From contig CAWKAV010000029.1 of NCBI GenBank assembly GCA_963847735.1, positions 1 through 64,000 on the forward strand: DNA of 64,000 bases. Reading direction: 5' to 3'. Position 1 is the first letter of the stretch. Every line of letters starts with the position of its first letter. This stretch comes from CAWKAV01 sp963847735. GTDB lineage: Bacteria; Desulfobacterota; Desulfuromonadia; Desulfuromonadales; BM103. The translations under genes were made by a program, and so were the position numbers. Of this stretch, positions 26,345-35,276 are shown one piece after another. The notes beneath the pieces were generated by a model. That model did no database searches, had not been told where the DNA came from, and saw only the letters and a list, made by a program, of their open reading frames with translations.

Positions 26345-27541
26345 TTAGAGTTCTGGCCACTCACCTTCGACCACCACATGCGGCAACCCCATCGGCCCGA
26401 CTTCGTCCAGAAACGGCTGAGGATCGAACTGCTCCATGTTCCAGACCCCGGCCTTGTGCCACCTTCCGGTCAGCATCATGATGCCGCCGACCACCGCCGG
26501 CACACCTGTCGTATAGCTGATCGCCTGAGAGTTGACTTCTTGGTAGCACTTCTCATGGTCGCAGATGTTGTAGATGTAAACCTGCTTGCGTCGTCCATCC
26601 TTGACTCCACGAGCAATCACACCGATACAGGTCAGCCCCTTGGTCAAGGGTCCGAGCGAGCCGGGATCGGGCAGAACGGCCTTGAGAAATTGCAGAGGGA
26701 CGATCTTCTGGCCGTTGTATTCAACTTCATCGATCCGCGTCATGCCCACATTCTGCAGCACTTCGAGGTGCTTGAGATAGTTGTCGGAGAAGGTCATCCA
26801 GAACTGGGCTTTCTTGATGGTCGGCATGTGTTTGACAATCGACTCCATCTCCTCGTGGTAGAGCCGGAAGATATTCATTGGCCCGATCCCTTCGGGAAAG
26901 TCGAAGCTGCGCTTGGTCGACAACGCTGCGGTCTGCACCCACTGCCCGTTCTCCCAGTGCCGGCAGGCCGCAGTCACCTCGCGGATATTAATCTCCGGGT
27001 TGAAGTTGGTGGCGAACGGCTGGCCGTGACTGCCGGCGTTGGCGTCGATGATATCGAGCTCGTGGATTTCTTCAAGGTAATGCTTCGCCGCCAGGGCGGT
27101 GTAGACGTTGGTCACGCCGGGGTCGAAGCCGCTGCCGAGCAGGGCCATGATGCCCTTTGCCCTGAATCGCTCCTGATAGGCCCACTGCCAGCTGTATTCG
27201 AAGTGTGCTGTATCGAGTGGCTCGTAGTTGGCGGTATCGAGATAGTCAACGCCGGTTTCAAGGCAGGCGTCCATGATGGTCAGATCCTGGTAAGGCAGCG
27301 CCACGTTGATGACCAGCCTGGGTTGCTCCTGCTTGATCAGAGCCACCAGCTCCGGCACATTGTCGGCATCCACCCGGGCCGTTTTGATTGCGACATCGGC
27401 GATTTCTGCGGCGATAGCATCGCATTTGGACCTGGTGCGCGAGGCCAGGGTGATCGCGGAAAAAATATCCTTGCGCTGGGCGCACTTGTGCACGACAACC
27501 CGACTGACGCCACCGGCACCGATGATTAAGACCTTACTCAT
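26345..27541 (-). CDS. carboxynorspermidine/carboxyspermidine dehydrogenase (saccharopine dehydrogenase family)
   Basis: 398 residues with an N-terminal NAD(P)-binding motif VLIIGAGGVSRVV and family segments LVINVALPYQDLTIMDACL, GVDYLDTANYE and ALLGSGFDPGVTNVY. This subfamily condenses aspartate semialdehyde with putrescine or diaminopropane, giving the carboxylated triamine that NspC then decarboxylates. With SpeA next door, the cluster indicates spermidine synthesis without S-adenosylmethionine decarboxylase. The gene is directly upstream of nspC on the same strand. Confidence 0.9.
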   Translation of the reverse strand: MSKVLIIGAGGVSRVVVHKCAQRKDIFSAITLASRTRSKCDAIAAEIADVAIKTARVDADNVPELVALIKQEQPRLVINVALPYQDLTIMDACLETGVDYLDTANYEPLDTAHFEYSWQWAYQERFRAKGIMALLGSGFDPGVTNVYTALAAKHYLEEIHELDIIDANAGSHGQPFATNFNPEINIREVTAACRHWENGQWVQTAALSTKRSFDFPEGIGPMNIFRLYHEEMESIVKHMPTIKKAQFWMTFSDNYLKHLEVLQNVGMTRIDEVEYNGQKIVPLQFLKAVLPDPGSLGPLTKGLTCIGVIARGVKDGRRKQVYIYNICDHEKCYQEVNSQAISYTTGVPAVVGGIMMLTGRWHKAGVWNMEQFDPQPFLDEVGPMGLPHVVVEGEWPEL

Positions 27542-27591
27542 GCCTGTTCTCCTCTTAAGGGATACCTTTAATAGCCAAAGCAGGAAAACCC

Positions 27592-28137
27592 CTAATAATC
27601 AAATGTTGGCGGCGTGACCACCCACAGGATTTGCGCTATCCCTTTGCCGATATTACGCACCGTGTGACGTCGATCGGAAGCGAACAGGAAACATTCGTCC
27701 TTGTTCACCGTGTAGACCTTGTCATCGAGACAGACCTCGATACGACCGCACAGCAAATATCCAAACTCCTCGCCTTCGTGAACATCCTGGAGGTCCATTT
27801 CCGCTCCCGGTTTGAGAGTCACCAGCGCCGGGTCCAGTTCGCGGTTCTGGGCACCGGGAACCAGAAGTTCGACCGTCACCGGGTCGTCGTCGTCAGTCGA
27901 CTGCACCCGGGACTTGCTGCCAAACACCACCTCGGTCTCGACCGGCACGGTAAAAAACTCCTGCATGCTGACACCGAACACATCGAGGATATCCTTGAGA
28001 GTGGCAATCGACGGACAGGTGGTATCATTCTCCACCTGCGAGATATAACCCTTGGTCAAATCCGCGCGACTTGCGAGCTCTTCCTGGGTCAGCGAATTGA
28101 TCATCCTGAGCCGTTTAAGCTGGCTTCCGATCTCCAC
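27592..28137 (-). CDS. XRE-family regulator with C-terminal cupin domain
   Basis: 181 residues. An HTH_3 domain (residues 5-60, SLTQEELASRADLTKGYISQVEN) is joined to a cupin (about 105-178, HEGEEFGYLLCGRIEV). Such PuuR-like proteins often control polyamine or amino-acid genes, and this one sits 50 bp upstream of the polyamine dehydrogenase in the same direction, which fits. The GTG start has AAGGAG upstream. A 13-bp palindrome directly ahead of the RBS may be its own operator. Confidence 0.88.
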   Translation of the reverse strand: MEIGSQLKRLRMINSLTQEELASRADLTKGYISQVENDTTCPSIATLKDILDVFGVSMQEFFTVPVETEVVFGSKSRVQSTDDDDPVTVELLVPGAQNRELDPALVTLKPGAEMDLQDVHEGEEFGYLLCGRIEVCLDDKVYTVNKDECFLFASDRRHTVRNIGKGIAQILWVVTPPTFDY

Positions 28138-28151
28138 AGAATTCTCCTTGT

Positions 28152-28164
28152 TTAGTTATACTAA
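28152..28164. promoter_or_regulatory. palindromic candidate operator of the XRE-cupin gene
   Basis: TTAGTTATACTAA is a perfect 5-3-5 palindrome lying just upstream of the RBS of the regulator gene, where binding would block transcription or initiation. Autoregulation is inferred; only one copy is seen here. Confidence 0.5.
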
Positions 28165-28385
28165 TCAAAATGTCAGGCAGGAATAATATCCATTTTGCAT
28201 CATTTGTCAATCAGAAATATACCTCTGTCAGGACACGCAGACCAGCGCCCGTCAAGGCTGAATACGCTCAAAAGTCTGTCATGAACAGGGCTATTTCTCC
28301 TTGAAAGAGATCTGCAGACATGCTCTAATTTCCCAAATAATCAATAAACGTCTATTCACCCCTCATATCTCGGCGGATAAAGTTA

Positions 28386-29630
28386 ATGAATATTTTGACA
28401 CGCAAAGAGCTCTCATTCATCATCCTCTGTATAATCACCTTCTCACTGACGGCATGCACTATGGCTCAACAATCTCTCGGTAACCCGGAGGCTCCCTATC
28501 CGCCAACGGAAAATCCCGAAGTCGGCGACATCTACCACCTGCCAACCGGTATCAAGGTCACCGCAGAGCAGATGAATGCAGCGCTTACGGATGCCCGCAT
28601 CGTCTATGTCGGCGAGACCCACGACAACCCCGCCGCACACCGCCTGGAGTTACAAATCCTCAAGGCCGTGGCGGAACGTTATCCGGGCCAGACGAGTCTC
28701 GGTCTGGAGATGTTCAATACCGGGCAACAGGAGGTTCTCGACCTGTGGGTTTCCGGCGAACTGAGTGAGAAGGAGTTCCTGAAGAAATCGGCCTGGTACG
28801 ACACCTGGCGCATGGACTATGCCTATTACCGTGACATCCTGAACTATGCCCGCGAGCATCGGATTCCGGTCATCGGCTTGAATGCGCCCCGCGAGATGGT
28901 CAAGGCGGTCGGCAGTAGCGATCTGGACGCCCTGGATGAGGATATGCGCTCCCAGTTGCCGGAGTTCGACCTGAGCGACCCTTACCAGCGGGCCATGACC
29001 GAGGCGATATATTCCGGCCACGGCCAGGGCGAAAAAATGCTCGACGGTTTTATCCGCGTGCAAACCCTCTGGGATGAGACCATGGCGGAAAGCATCGTGC
29101 GCAGATTGACCGAAAAGGGCTCCGGACACCACATGGTGGTCATGGCCGGTGGTCATCACATCCGTTTCGGGTTCGGTATCCCGCGGCGTGTCTACCGCCG
29201 CCTGCCGACATCCTACGCGCTGGCAGGCAGTCACGAACTGGTCGTCCCGGAGGAGAAGCAGGGAGATATAATGAATGTCGCTATGCCGGGCTTCCCGATG
29301 CCTCCTTATGACTACCTGCTTTACACGGCATATGAGAGCCTGCCCGAAAACCGTGTCAAACTCGGTGTGCATATGGAGGAAGAGGAGGGTAAGGTGGTCG
29401 TCAAAAGGGTTGTGCCGGATTCGGCGGCAGACAATGCCGGAGTTTTGTCCGGGGACGTTATCATCGCCCTGGGTGGTGTAGCCATCCTGGATAATTTTGA
29501 CTTGATCTACGAGGTGCAGCAACGCTCCAGCGGAGATCAAGCGACCCTGACCGTCGACAGGCAGGGTGAACAGCTCAAACTCAACGTTACATTCATACCG
29601 ATGCCGGTGCCGGACAATCACAACAAGTAA
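28386..29630 (+). CDS. ChaN-family lipoprotein with C-terminal PDZ domain
   Basis: 414 residues. The N-terminus MNILTRKELSFII... ends in a lipobox-like FSLTACT (Cys near 24), so it is probably anchored in a membrane. Residues about 55-290 form the ChaN (DUF399) domain, haem/iron-linked in known members, with RIVYVGETHDNPAAH and MAGGHHIRFGFGIP. Residues about 325-405 form a PDZ domain (GVHMEEEEGKVVVKRVVPDSAA, LSGDVIIALGG). The fusion suggests a protein-binding role at the envelope; the iron role is transferred from the family. The RBS is weak. Confidence 0.85.
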   Translation: MNILTRKELSFIILCIITFSLTACTMAQQSLGNPEAPYPPTENPEVGDIYHLPTGIKVTAEQMNAALTDARIVYVGETHDNPAAHRLELQILKAVAERYPGQTSLGLEMFNTGQQEVLDLWVSGELSEKEFLKKSAWYDTWRMDYAYYRDILNYAREHRIPVIGLNAPREMVKAVGSSDLDALDEDMRSQLPEFDLSDPYQRAMTEAIYSGHGQGEKMLDGFIRVQTLWDETMAESIVRRLTEKGSGHHMVVMAGGHHIRFGFGIPRRVYRRLPTSYALAGSHELVVPEEKQGDIMNVAMPGFPMPPYDYLLYTAYESLPENRVKLGVHMEEEEGKVVVKRVVPDSAADNAGVLSGDVIIALGGVAILDNFDLIYEVQQRSSGDQATLTVDRQGEQLKLNVTFIPMPVPDNHNK

Positions 29631-29660
29631 GGGGACCGGCTCCGCATGGAGCCGACCCCC
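29631..29660 (+). terminator. hairpin after the ChaN-PDZ gene
   Basis: A GGGG...GGCTCC / GGAGCC...CCCC stem around a GCAT loop begins at the stop codon. No strong T-run follows, so it is a weak candidate between convergent genes. Confidence 0.4.
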
Positions 29661-29710
29661 GTTCAAGTCTCTTTAAAAGTCCGGGACAGACACCTTGCGG
29701 AGCCAGTTCC

Positions 29711-30691
29711 TCAGGCCTTGCCGGCACTCCCCAGGACCGCTTCATTTTTATGATTCAGTAGAGTGATCAGCTCTTTGCGCGCCGCACCAAGGTATTTGCG
29801 CGGATCGAACTCGCCGGGGTGGTTGGCCAGGTACTCACGCACCTTGGCGGTGACCACCAGTCGACCATCGGAATCGATGTTGATTTTGCAGACGGCGCTC
29901 TTGGCGGCCCTGCGCAACTGTTCTTCCGGCACGCCTACAGCCCCTTCCATTTTGCCGCCGTACTTGTTGATCAATGCAACGTAATCCTGAACCACACTTG
30001 AAGCGCCGTGCAGGACAATCGGAAAACCAGGGATGCGCTTCTCGACCTCGTCAAGGATATCGAAGCGTAGCGGCGGTGCTTCTTCGCCGGCTTTCAGCTT
30101 GAACTTGAAGGCACCGTGGCTGGTGCCGATCGAAATCGCCAAGGAATCGACGCCGGTCTTTTTGACGAAATCCTCGACTTCTGCAGGTTTGGTGTAGGTG
30201 GATTTTTCGGCCTGGACATCGTCCTCAATCCCCGCCAGAACTCCCAGTTCGCCCTCAACGGTCACGTCAAACTGGTGGGCATACTCAACGACTTTTTTGG
30301 TCAGGGCAACATTCTCATCGTAGGGCAGGTGCGAACCGTCGATCATGACTGAAGAGAAACCATTGTCAACACACGACTTGCAGACTTCGAAGGAATCGCC
30401 GTGGTCAAGATGCAGGCAGATGGGCAGATTGACACCCATTTCCTGGGCCATCTTCACGGCACCCATCGCCATGTAGCGCAACATGGTGGCGTTGGCATAT
30501 TCGCGCGCGCCCTTGCTGACCTGGATAATGACAGGCGAGCGACTCTCCACACAGGCTGTGACGATCGCCTGAAGCTGTTCGAGATTGTTGAAATTGTAAG
30601 CGGGAATAGCATACCCGCCCGCCATCGCTTTGGCGAACATGTCACGGGTATTAACCAGTCCGAGTTCCGAATAGTGTACGTTGTCGCTCAT
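29711..30691 (-). CDS. fba: class II fructose-bisphosphate aldolase
   Basis: 326 residues; zinc-dependent cleavage and formation of fructose 1,6-bisphosphate in glycolysis and gluconeogenesis. Evidence: AIPAYNFNNLEQLQAIV, ICLHLDHGDSFEVC (catalytic Asp and zinc His), GELGVLAGIEDD, GTSHGAFKFK (zinc His) and VLHGASSV. The RBS GGGAGGA precedes the ATG. Full length. Confidence 0.94.
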   Translation of the reverse strand: MSDNVHYSELGLVNTRDMFAKAMAGGYAIPAYNFNNLEQLQAIVTACVESRSPVIIQVSKGAREYANATMLRYMAMGAVKMAQEMGVNLPICLHLDHGDSFEVCKSCVDNGFSSVMIDGSHLPYDENVALTKKVVEYAHQFDVTVEGELGVLAGIEDDVQAEKSTYTKPAEVEDFVKKTGVDSLAISIGTSHGAFKFKLKAGEEAPPLRFDILDEVEKRIPGFPIVLHGASSVVQDYVALINKYGGKMEGAVGVPEEQLRRAAKSAVCKINIDSDGRLVVTAKVREYLANHPGEFDPRKYLGAARKELITLLNHKNEAVLGSAGKA

Positions 30692-30852
30692 CAGAAAAAT
30701 CCTCCCTTGTGGCTGTCGCGGTTGCCATTACTTTAATAACTCTTAATACCAATTCAGGCCCGACAAGTCCAGACCAAACTCCCGCAAAGGGTATTCATGA
30801 TCGATCGGTGACGTCCGGATTCTGACGATTGCCGAACTGTCTCCGGCCCGTC

Positions 30853-31077
30853 TCAGCGCAGGGGATCGAGAAGTGCTTCGAGGCCATTGAGCTTGATCTC
30901 GTATACGGCCCGCAACTTTCTGCCCAGCCTGCCTTCCGGGAAGCCTTTTCCGGAGAACCAGACCAGGTAGCTCTCCGGCAGGTCGATGATCCGCCACCCC
31001 TCATACTTGCCGAACGGCATGCGTGCTGCCATCAGCTCCAGAAGTTCAGCGTGGTCAAAAACCGGAGTCTCGCTCAT
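30853..31077 (-). CDS. DUF3820-family small protein
   Basis: 74 residues with the family core MPFGKYEGWRIIDLPESYLVWF, GFPEGRLGRKL and YEIKLNGLEAL. The molecular function is not established. It overlaps the upstream dus gene by 4 bp (ATGA), so it is co-translated with a tRNA-modifying enzyme. Confidence 0.85.
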   Translation of the reverse strand: MSETPVFDHAELLELMAARMPFGKYEGWRIIDLPESYLVWFSGKGFPEGRLGRKLRAVYEIKLNGLEALLDPLR

Positions 31078-32081
31078 ATTGCTTGTTTGAGAGCCTCGAT
31101 CAGGCTAGTCAACTCATCGATACTGCTCACCCGTTTCATTTTGCGAACCAGTCTGGAGAACGCCGGTGTGTCGATAAAGGTCAGGACATCTTTAACCTTG
31201 CCAAGAATCTGCTTTTCGCCACAGAAAATTTCCCGGTAACGGGTCAGCAAGTCGTCCAGGTAGCGGTGCAGCATGCTCGCGGTTTCGGCTTCCGTCGGCT
31301 GTCCGGTATAGCGGCTGCGCAGACGTTCAAAGAGTAACGGATCGGCGATTGCCCCGCGGCCCAGCATCAGCCCGGCGGCTCCGGTCTCCTCCAGAATGCG
31401 CAAACCTTCGGCAACGGTGCGGACGTCACCATTGGCAATGACAGGTATGGCGGTCTCACGCACAACGCGTCTGGTAATCGTGTGATCGGCTGAGCCAGCA
31501 TACTGTTGTGTGACAATGCGTGGGTGAAGGACCAGGAAATCGACCCCGGCGACGGCAAACAACGGCAAAAGTGCAAAAATCTGTTCTGGGTCGTCATAGC
31601 CAGCCCGTAATTTGATCGAGAAAGTCCCTGAAATAGCAAGGCGCAGGGCAGGGAGAAGCTCGGCCAGAAGATCGGGATGCTTCAGCATGGCCCCGCCGGT
31701 GGCACCGCTGGTCATGCGTCCGTATGGACACCCCATATTGAGATTGATATGGCGGGCACCGACGCCTTCCGCGTTACGGGCGGCCACCACCAGTGCCTTG
31801 ACATTGTTGCCGACCAGCTGCGCCACCAGCGGCACGCAGCCGGTGGTGCTGGCGGCCTCTTTCAGATCGTTGCGGCCAAGGTGAATGTGACTGACATTGC
31901 TGACGCGCATAAATTCGGTAAAAACCACATCGGGTCGCACCCAGTCAATAAACAGGGCGCGCATGGCCCGGTTGGTCACACCCTGCAACGGGGCCAGCAT
32001 CAGGGGGAGACTGCCCTCCTGCCAGGGCAGTGTACGCAAAGGTTTGTCTGCAAAGGTAGCTGTGGACTCAACGGTGGGCAT
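31074..32081 (-). CDS. dus: tRNA-dihydrouridine synthase
   Basis: 335 residues; flavin enzyme reducing uridines in tRNA. Marks: LPLMLAPLQGVTNRAMRALF, INLNMGCPYGRMTSGATGGAML (catalytic Cys), SIKLRAGYDD, VLHPRIVTQQYAG, IANGDV and GLMLGRGAIADP. The ATG at 32081 is 13 bp after the GGDEF gene stop; a further in-frame start would overlap that gene. The subclass (A, B or C) is not assigned. Confidence 0.9.
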   Translation of the reverse strand: MPTVESTATFADKPLRTLPWQEGSLPLMLAPLQGVTNRAMRALFIDWVRPDVVFTEFMRVSNVSHIHLGRNDLKEAASTTGCVPLVAQLVGNNVKALVVAARNAEGVGARHINLNMGCPYGRMTSGATGGAMLKHPDLLAELLPALRLAISGTFSIKLRAGYDDPEQIFALLPLFAVAGVDFLVLHPRIVTQQYAGSADHTITRRVVRETAIPVIANGDVRTVAEGLRILEETGAAGLMLGRGAIADPLLFERLRSRYTGQPTEAETASMLHRYLDDLLTRYREIFCGEKQILGKVKDVLTFIDTPAFSRLVRKMKRVSSIDELTSLIEALKQAI

Positions 32082-32094
32082 GGTGGCTTGTCTG

Positions 32095-33108
32095 TCAATC
32101 CGGTGCGTGCATATCACATGCAGAGGTTTCCGCTATCACGCTCTGATTGCGGCCGGAGTTTTTGGCCTGGTAGAGGGCCTCATCGGCCATGGCAACCACT
32201 TGCGAAGGAGAGAGGCTCCGGTTCGGGATGACACTGGCAATACCAATACTGATGGTGACCAGCGGCGACACCAGCGATTCACTGTGCGGTAGAGACTGTT
32301 TCCGAATGCCGGCATGGAAGGAAGCTGCCAGCTCCCTGGCTCCCCGGAGGTCCGTATTGGGAAGAATTGCGACAAATTCCTCGCCGCCATAGCGGGCCAG
32401 GAGATCACCGGCCCGGCAGAGTGCGCTCTGCAAAGCCCACGCGACTTTCTGCAAGCAGACATCCCCTTCGATATGGCCGTAGTGATCGTTGTAGCGTTTG
32501 AAATAATCAATATCGATCATGACCACCGAAAACGGCTGTTGTTCGCGTTGCCCCCTCAGCCATTCACGGGACAGGAACTCATTGAAGGAACGCCGGTTGG
32601 CCAGGCCGGTAAGGCTGTCCGTTACCGAGAGCCTTTCCAGTTCGCGGTTCATTTCCGCAAGCCGTTCGTTGAGAATCAGCAGATCGTCTTCACGGGCTTT
32701 GCGACGGTTCATCTCGGTTTTCAAACGCAGGGCAGCGCGCGTCCTGGCCAGCAGTTCCGTATGACTTGGCGGCTTGGTGATGAAATCAGTGGCTCCGGCT
32801 GAAAACGCGGCAGCCAGTCCATCGAGGTAGTCGGCGCCACTGATAATGATGATCGGCACGTCTCTGAAGACAACATGGCTGGAAAACTCCCGACAGGCTT
32901 CAATACCACTTTTGCCCGGCAGGTTAATATCCAGCAGGACCAAATCCAGATCGGTTTCCGTTTTGTCGGGCTCATTGAATCCGATCGTTCGGTAGGCCTC
33001 TTCAATCGAATCGCAGAGGACCAAGTCTGTGAAACCGACTTCATTGAGCAGGTCACTGATGAAAGTTCGAGAAACCAGGGAATCATCAACGATCAGAATG
33101 CTCATCAT
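32095..33108 (-). CDS. response regulator with GGDEF diguanylate cyclase domain
   Basis: 337 residues. The receiver domain (1 to about 125) has ILIVDDS, the phosphorylated Asp in LVLLDINLPGKSG and a C-terminal Lys region DFITKPPSH. The GGDEF domain (about 165-330) has FNEFLSREW, the I-site RAGD and the active GGEEF in RYGGEEFVAILP. It should make c-di-GMP on phosphorylation with product feedback. The start is one of two adjacent ATGs at 33108/33105. No kinase is adjacent. Its product could feed the GEMM riboswitch at 12.3 kb if that binds c-di-GMP. Confidence 0.92.
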   Translation of the reverse strand: MMSILIVDDSLVSRTFISDLLNEVGFTDLVLCDSIEEAYRTIGFNEPDKTETDLDLVLLDINLPGKSGIEACREFSSHVVFRDVPIIIISGADYLDGLAAAFSAGATDFITKPPSHTELLARTRAALRLKTEMNRRKAREDDLLILNERLAEMNRELERLSVTDSLTGLANRRSFNEFLSREWLRGQREQQPFSVVMIDIDYFKRYNDHYGHIEGDVCLQKVAWALQSALCRAGDLLARYGGEEFVAILPNTDLRGARELAASFHAGIRKQSLPHSESLVSPLVTISIGIASVIPNRSLSPSQVVAMADEALYQAKNSGRNQSVIAETSACDMHAPD

Positions 33109-33220
33109 GGCACCATTTACAGACAATCCGTTAAGTCCGACATACAGCCGGGCAGCTTCGAGCTCGTTATAGAATAACGCAACTGCTTGAAAAGTAAAAG
33201 TCTCCAAGGGCCGATTACCC

Positions 33221-35098
33221 TCAATCGCTCAAGGCCTCCAGCTCCTGCCAGCGGTCATAAATTTTTTCGAGCTCGTTTTCAGCGGCGGCTAACCGTGCTG
33301 TGGTTGCAGCAACCTGCGCCCCAGCCGTGCGGTAGAACCCGGGGTCTGCCATCGTTGCGTGCAGTCCGGCAATTTCTGTTTCGAGGCTATCTATTTGTCG
33401 TGGCAGATTTTCCAGCTCACTCTTTTCCTTGAAAGTCAGCTTGCGGGCACGCTCCTTCTTCGGCTTTTCTTTGGCCGGGATCTTTGCCTTGGGAGCACCT
33501 TCCGGTTCAGGTCTCTGGCGCAGCCAGTCGTCATAGCCGCCGATGTATTCAGAAATCCTGCCATCGGCATCGAAAACAAGCGTGCTGGTGACAACCCGGT
33601 TCAGGAAAGCACGGTCGTGACTGACCAGGAACAGGGTGCCTCTGAACTCGGCCAAAAGCTCTTCAAGCAGGTCAAGGGTCTCCAGGTCGAGATCATTGGT
33701 CGGCTCGTCAAGAACCAGGACATTGGCTTCACGGGTAAACAACCGGGCCAGCAGCAATCGATTGCGCTCACCACCGGAGAGGATGCGGGCCGGGCTGCGT
33801 GCCCGGTCAGGGGTAAACAGGAAGTCCTGCAGATACCCGATCACATGACGGGATCGGCCGCCGATCACCACCGTGTCCTGCTCGCCGGCAAGATTCTGCT
33901 GAACTGTCAGTTCAGGATCAAGCTGCTCGCGCAGCTGATCGAAATAAATTATCTGCAGGTTGGTGCCGAGTTTGACCGTGCCCTGCTGTGGCGGCAATTC
34001 ACCGAGAAGGAGCTTAAGCAAGGTGGTTTTGCCAATACCGTTGGGACCGATGATGCCGATCCGATCGCCGCGCATCACCGTTGTCGAAAAGTCTTTAACC
34101 ACGGTTGCCTCGCCGTAACCAAAGGACAGTTCCTTAACCTCGGCGACCAGCTTGCCGCTGCGTTCAGCCTCCTGCAGATTGAAACGGGCCGCGCCAAGCT
34201 GCTCCCGGCGCTGACGATGTTCTTCACGCATTTTCTTCAACTCGCGCACTCGACCTTCGTTACGGGTGCGACGGGCCTTGATTCCTTTGCGGATCCAGAC
34301 TTCCTCTTCGGCCATTTTTTTGTCGAACCTTGAATTCTCCTGAGCTTGTGCGTGCAGCAGCTCCTCTTTGCGTTGCAGAAACGTGTCATAGTCACAAGCA
34401 AAGTCGAACAGGCGGCCGCGGTCAATTTCAACAATACGGGTGGCCAGGTTTCGCAAAAAAGCCCGGTCGTGAGTGACGAAGACCAACGTCAGATTCTCAC
34501 GCTGCAGAAATTCTTCCAGCCAGGTAATCGACTCGATATCAAGGTGGTTGGTCGGCTCGTCGAGCAGGAGGATCTCTGGATCGCTGGCCAGCGCCCTGGC
34601 CAGAAGGACCCGGCGCATCATGCCTCCGGACAAACTCGCAACCGGCAGTTCGGCAGGCAGCTTGAGCCGCGAGAGAACCTGCTCAATCCTTTGTTGATGT
34701 ACCCAGCCGTCAGAACTTTCGAGCTCATGCTGCACATTTGAGAGCGCGTCGTGCAGGTCGGTTTCGCCCCCATCCATGCGCAGGGTCAGGTTATGATAAC
34801 GGCAGAGCTGCACGCCGACAAGACCCAGACCTTGAGCAATGGTCTCGTAGACTGTGCCCTGCAGATCACGGGGGACATCCTGATCAAGGCGGGCAACACG
34901 CAAACCCTGACGGCGATCGATGACACCCTCATCCGGTGGCACTTCTCCGGAAATCACTTTAAGCAGGGTCGATTTACCGGTACCATTGCGACCGAGCAGG
35001 CAGATGCGCTCACCCCTGGCAATGCGCAGCGAGATATCCTCGAAAAGAGGCGGCCCGCCGAAAGCCAGACTGATATTGCGGAGATTAATGAAGGCCAT
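33221..35098 (-). CDS. uup: ABC-F family ATPase, Uup type
   Basis: 625 residues, soluble, two ABC domains: the first with GRNGTGKST, LSGGMMRRVLLARAL and LLLDEPTNHLD; the second with GPNGIGKTT, LSGGERNRLLLARL and VLDEPTNDLD. A linker rich in Arg and Glu separates them. The C-terminal basic coiled-coil (after about 530, KEKPKKERARKLTFKEK) is the Uup hallmark. ABC-F proteins act on ribosomes; Uup has also been tied to branched DNA. Divergent from the CvfB-like gene. Confidence 0.92.
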   Translation of the reverse strand: MAFINLRNISLAFGGPPLFEDISLRIARGERICLLGRNGTGKSTLLKVISGEVPPDEGVIDRRQGLRVARLDQDVPRDLQGTVYETIAQGLGLVGVQLCRYHNLTLRMDGGETDLHDALSNVQHELESSDGWVHQQRIEQVLSRLKLPAELPVASLSGGMMRRVLLARALASDPEILLLDEPTNHLDIESITWLEEFLQRENLTLVFVTHDRAFLRNLATRIVEIDRGRLFDFACDYDTFLQRKEELLHAQAQENSRFDKKMAEEEVWIRKGIKARRTRNEGRVRELKKMREEHRQRREQLGAARFNLQEAERSGKLVAEVKELSFGYGEATVVKDFSTTVMRGDRIGIIGPNGIGKTTLLKLLLGELPPQQGTVKLGTNLQIIYFDQLREQLDPELTVQQNLAGEQDTVVIGGRSRHVIGYLQDFLFTPDRARSPARILSGGERNRLLLARLFTREANVLVLDEPTNDLDLETLDLLEELLAEFRGTLFLVSHDRAFLNRVVTSTLVFDADGRISEYIGGYDDWLRQRPEPEGAPKAKIPAKEKPKKERARKLTFKEKSELENLPRQIDSLETEIAGLHATMADPGFYRTAGAQVAATTARLAAAENELEKIYDRWQELEALSD

Positions 35099-35276
35099 AA
35101 ATAATTTTCCTTGAAAGAAGGGGGATTATGGCAGAAGCTTGCCGCGATGCAAATAAAATCGGTCACAGGCCGACGCTGTTCGTTCTGAATGATTCTGCAA
35201 CGGATTTTCTCCTTCGGGAGCGAGGACTGATGTGAGACTGAAGAGCAATAACCGCTTGTTTGAATGGAGATTATAA

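Noticed and set aside
26312..27529. 405-codon plus-strand frame opposite the polyamine dehydrogenase
   Set aside because: No recognisable domain and a perfect antisense of a conserved enzyme.
28650..29666. Minus-strand frame opposite the ChaN-PDZ gene
   Set aside because: Antisense artefact with low-complexity His/Arg-rich product.
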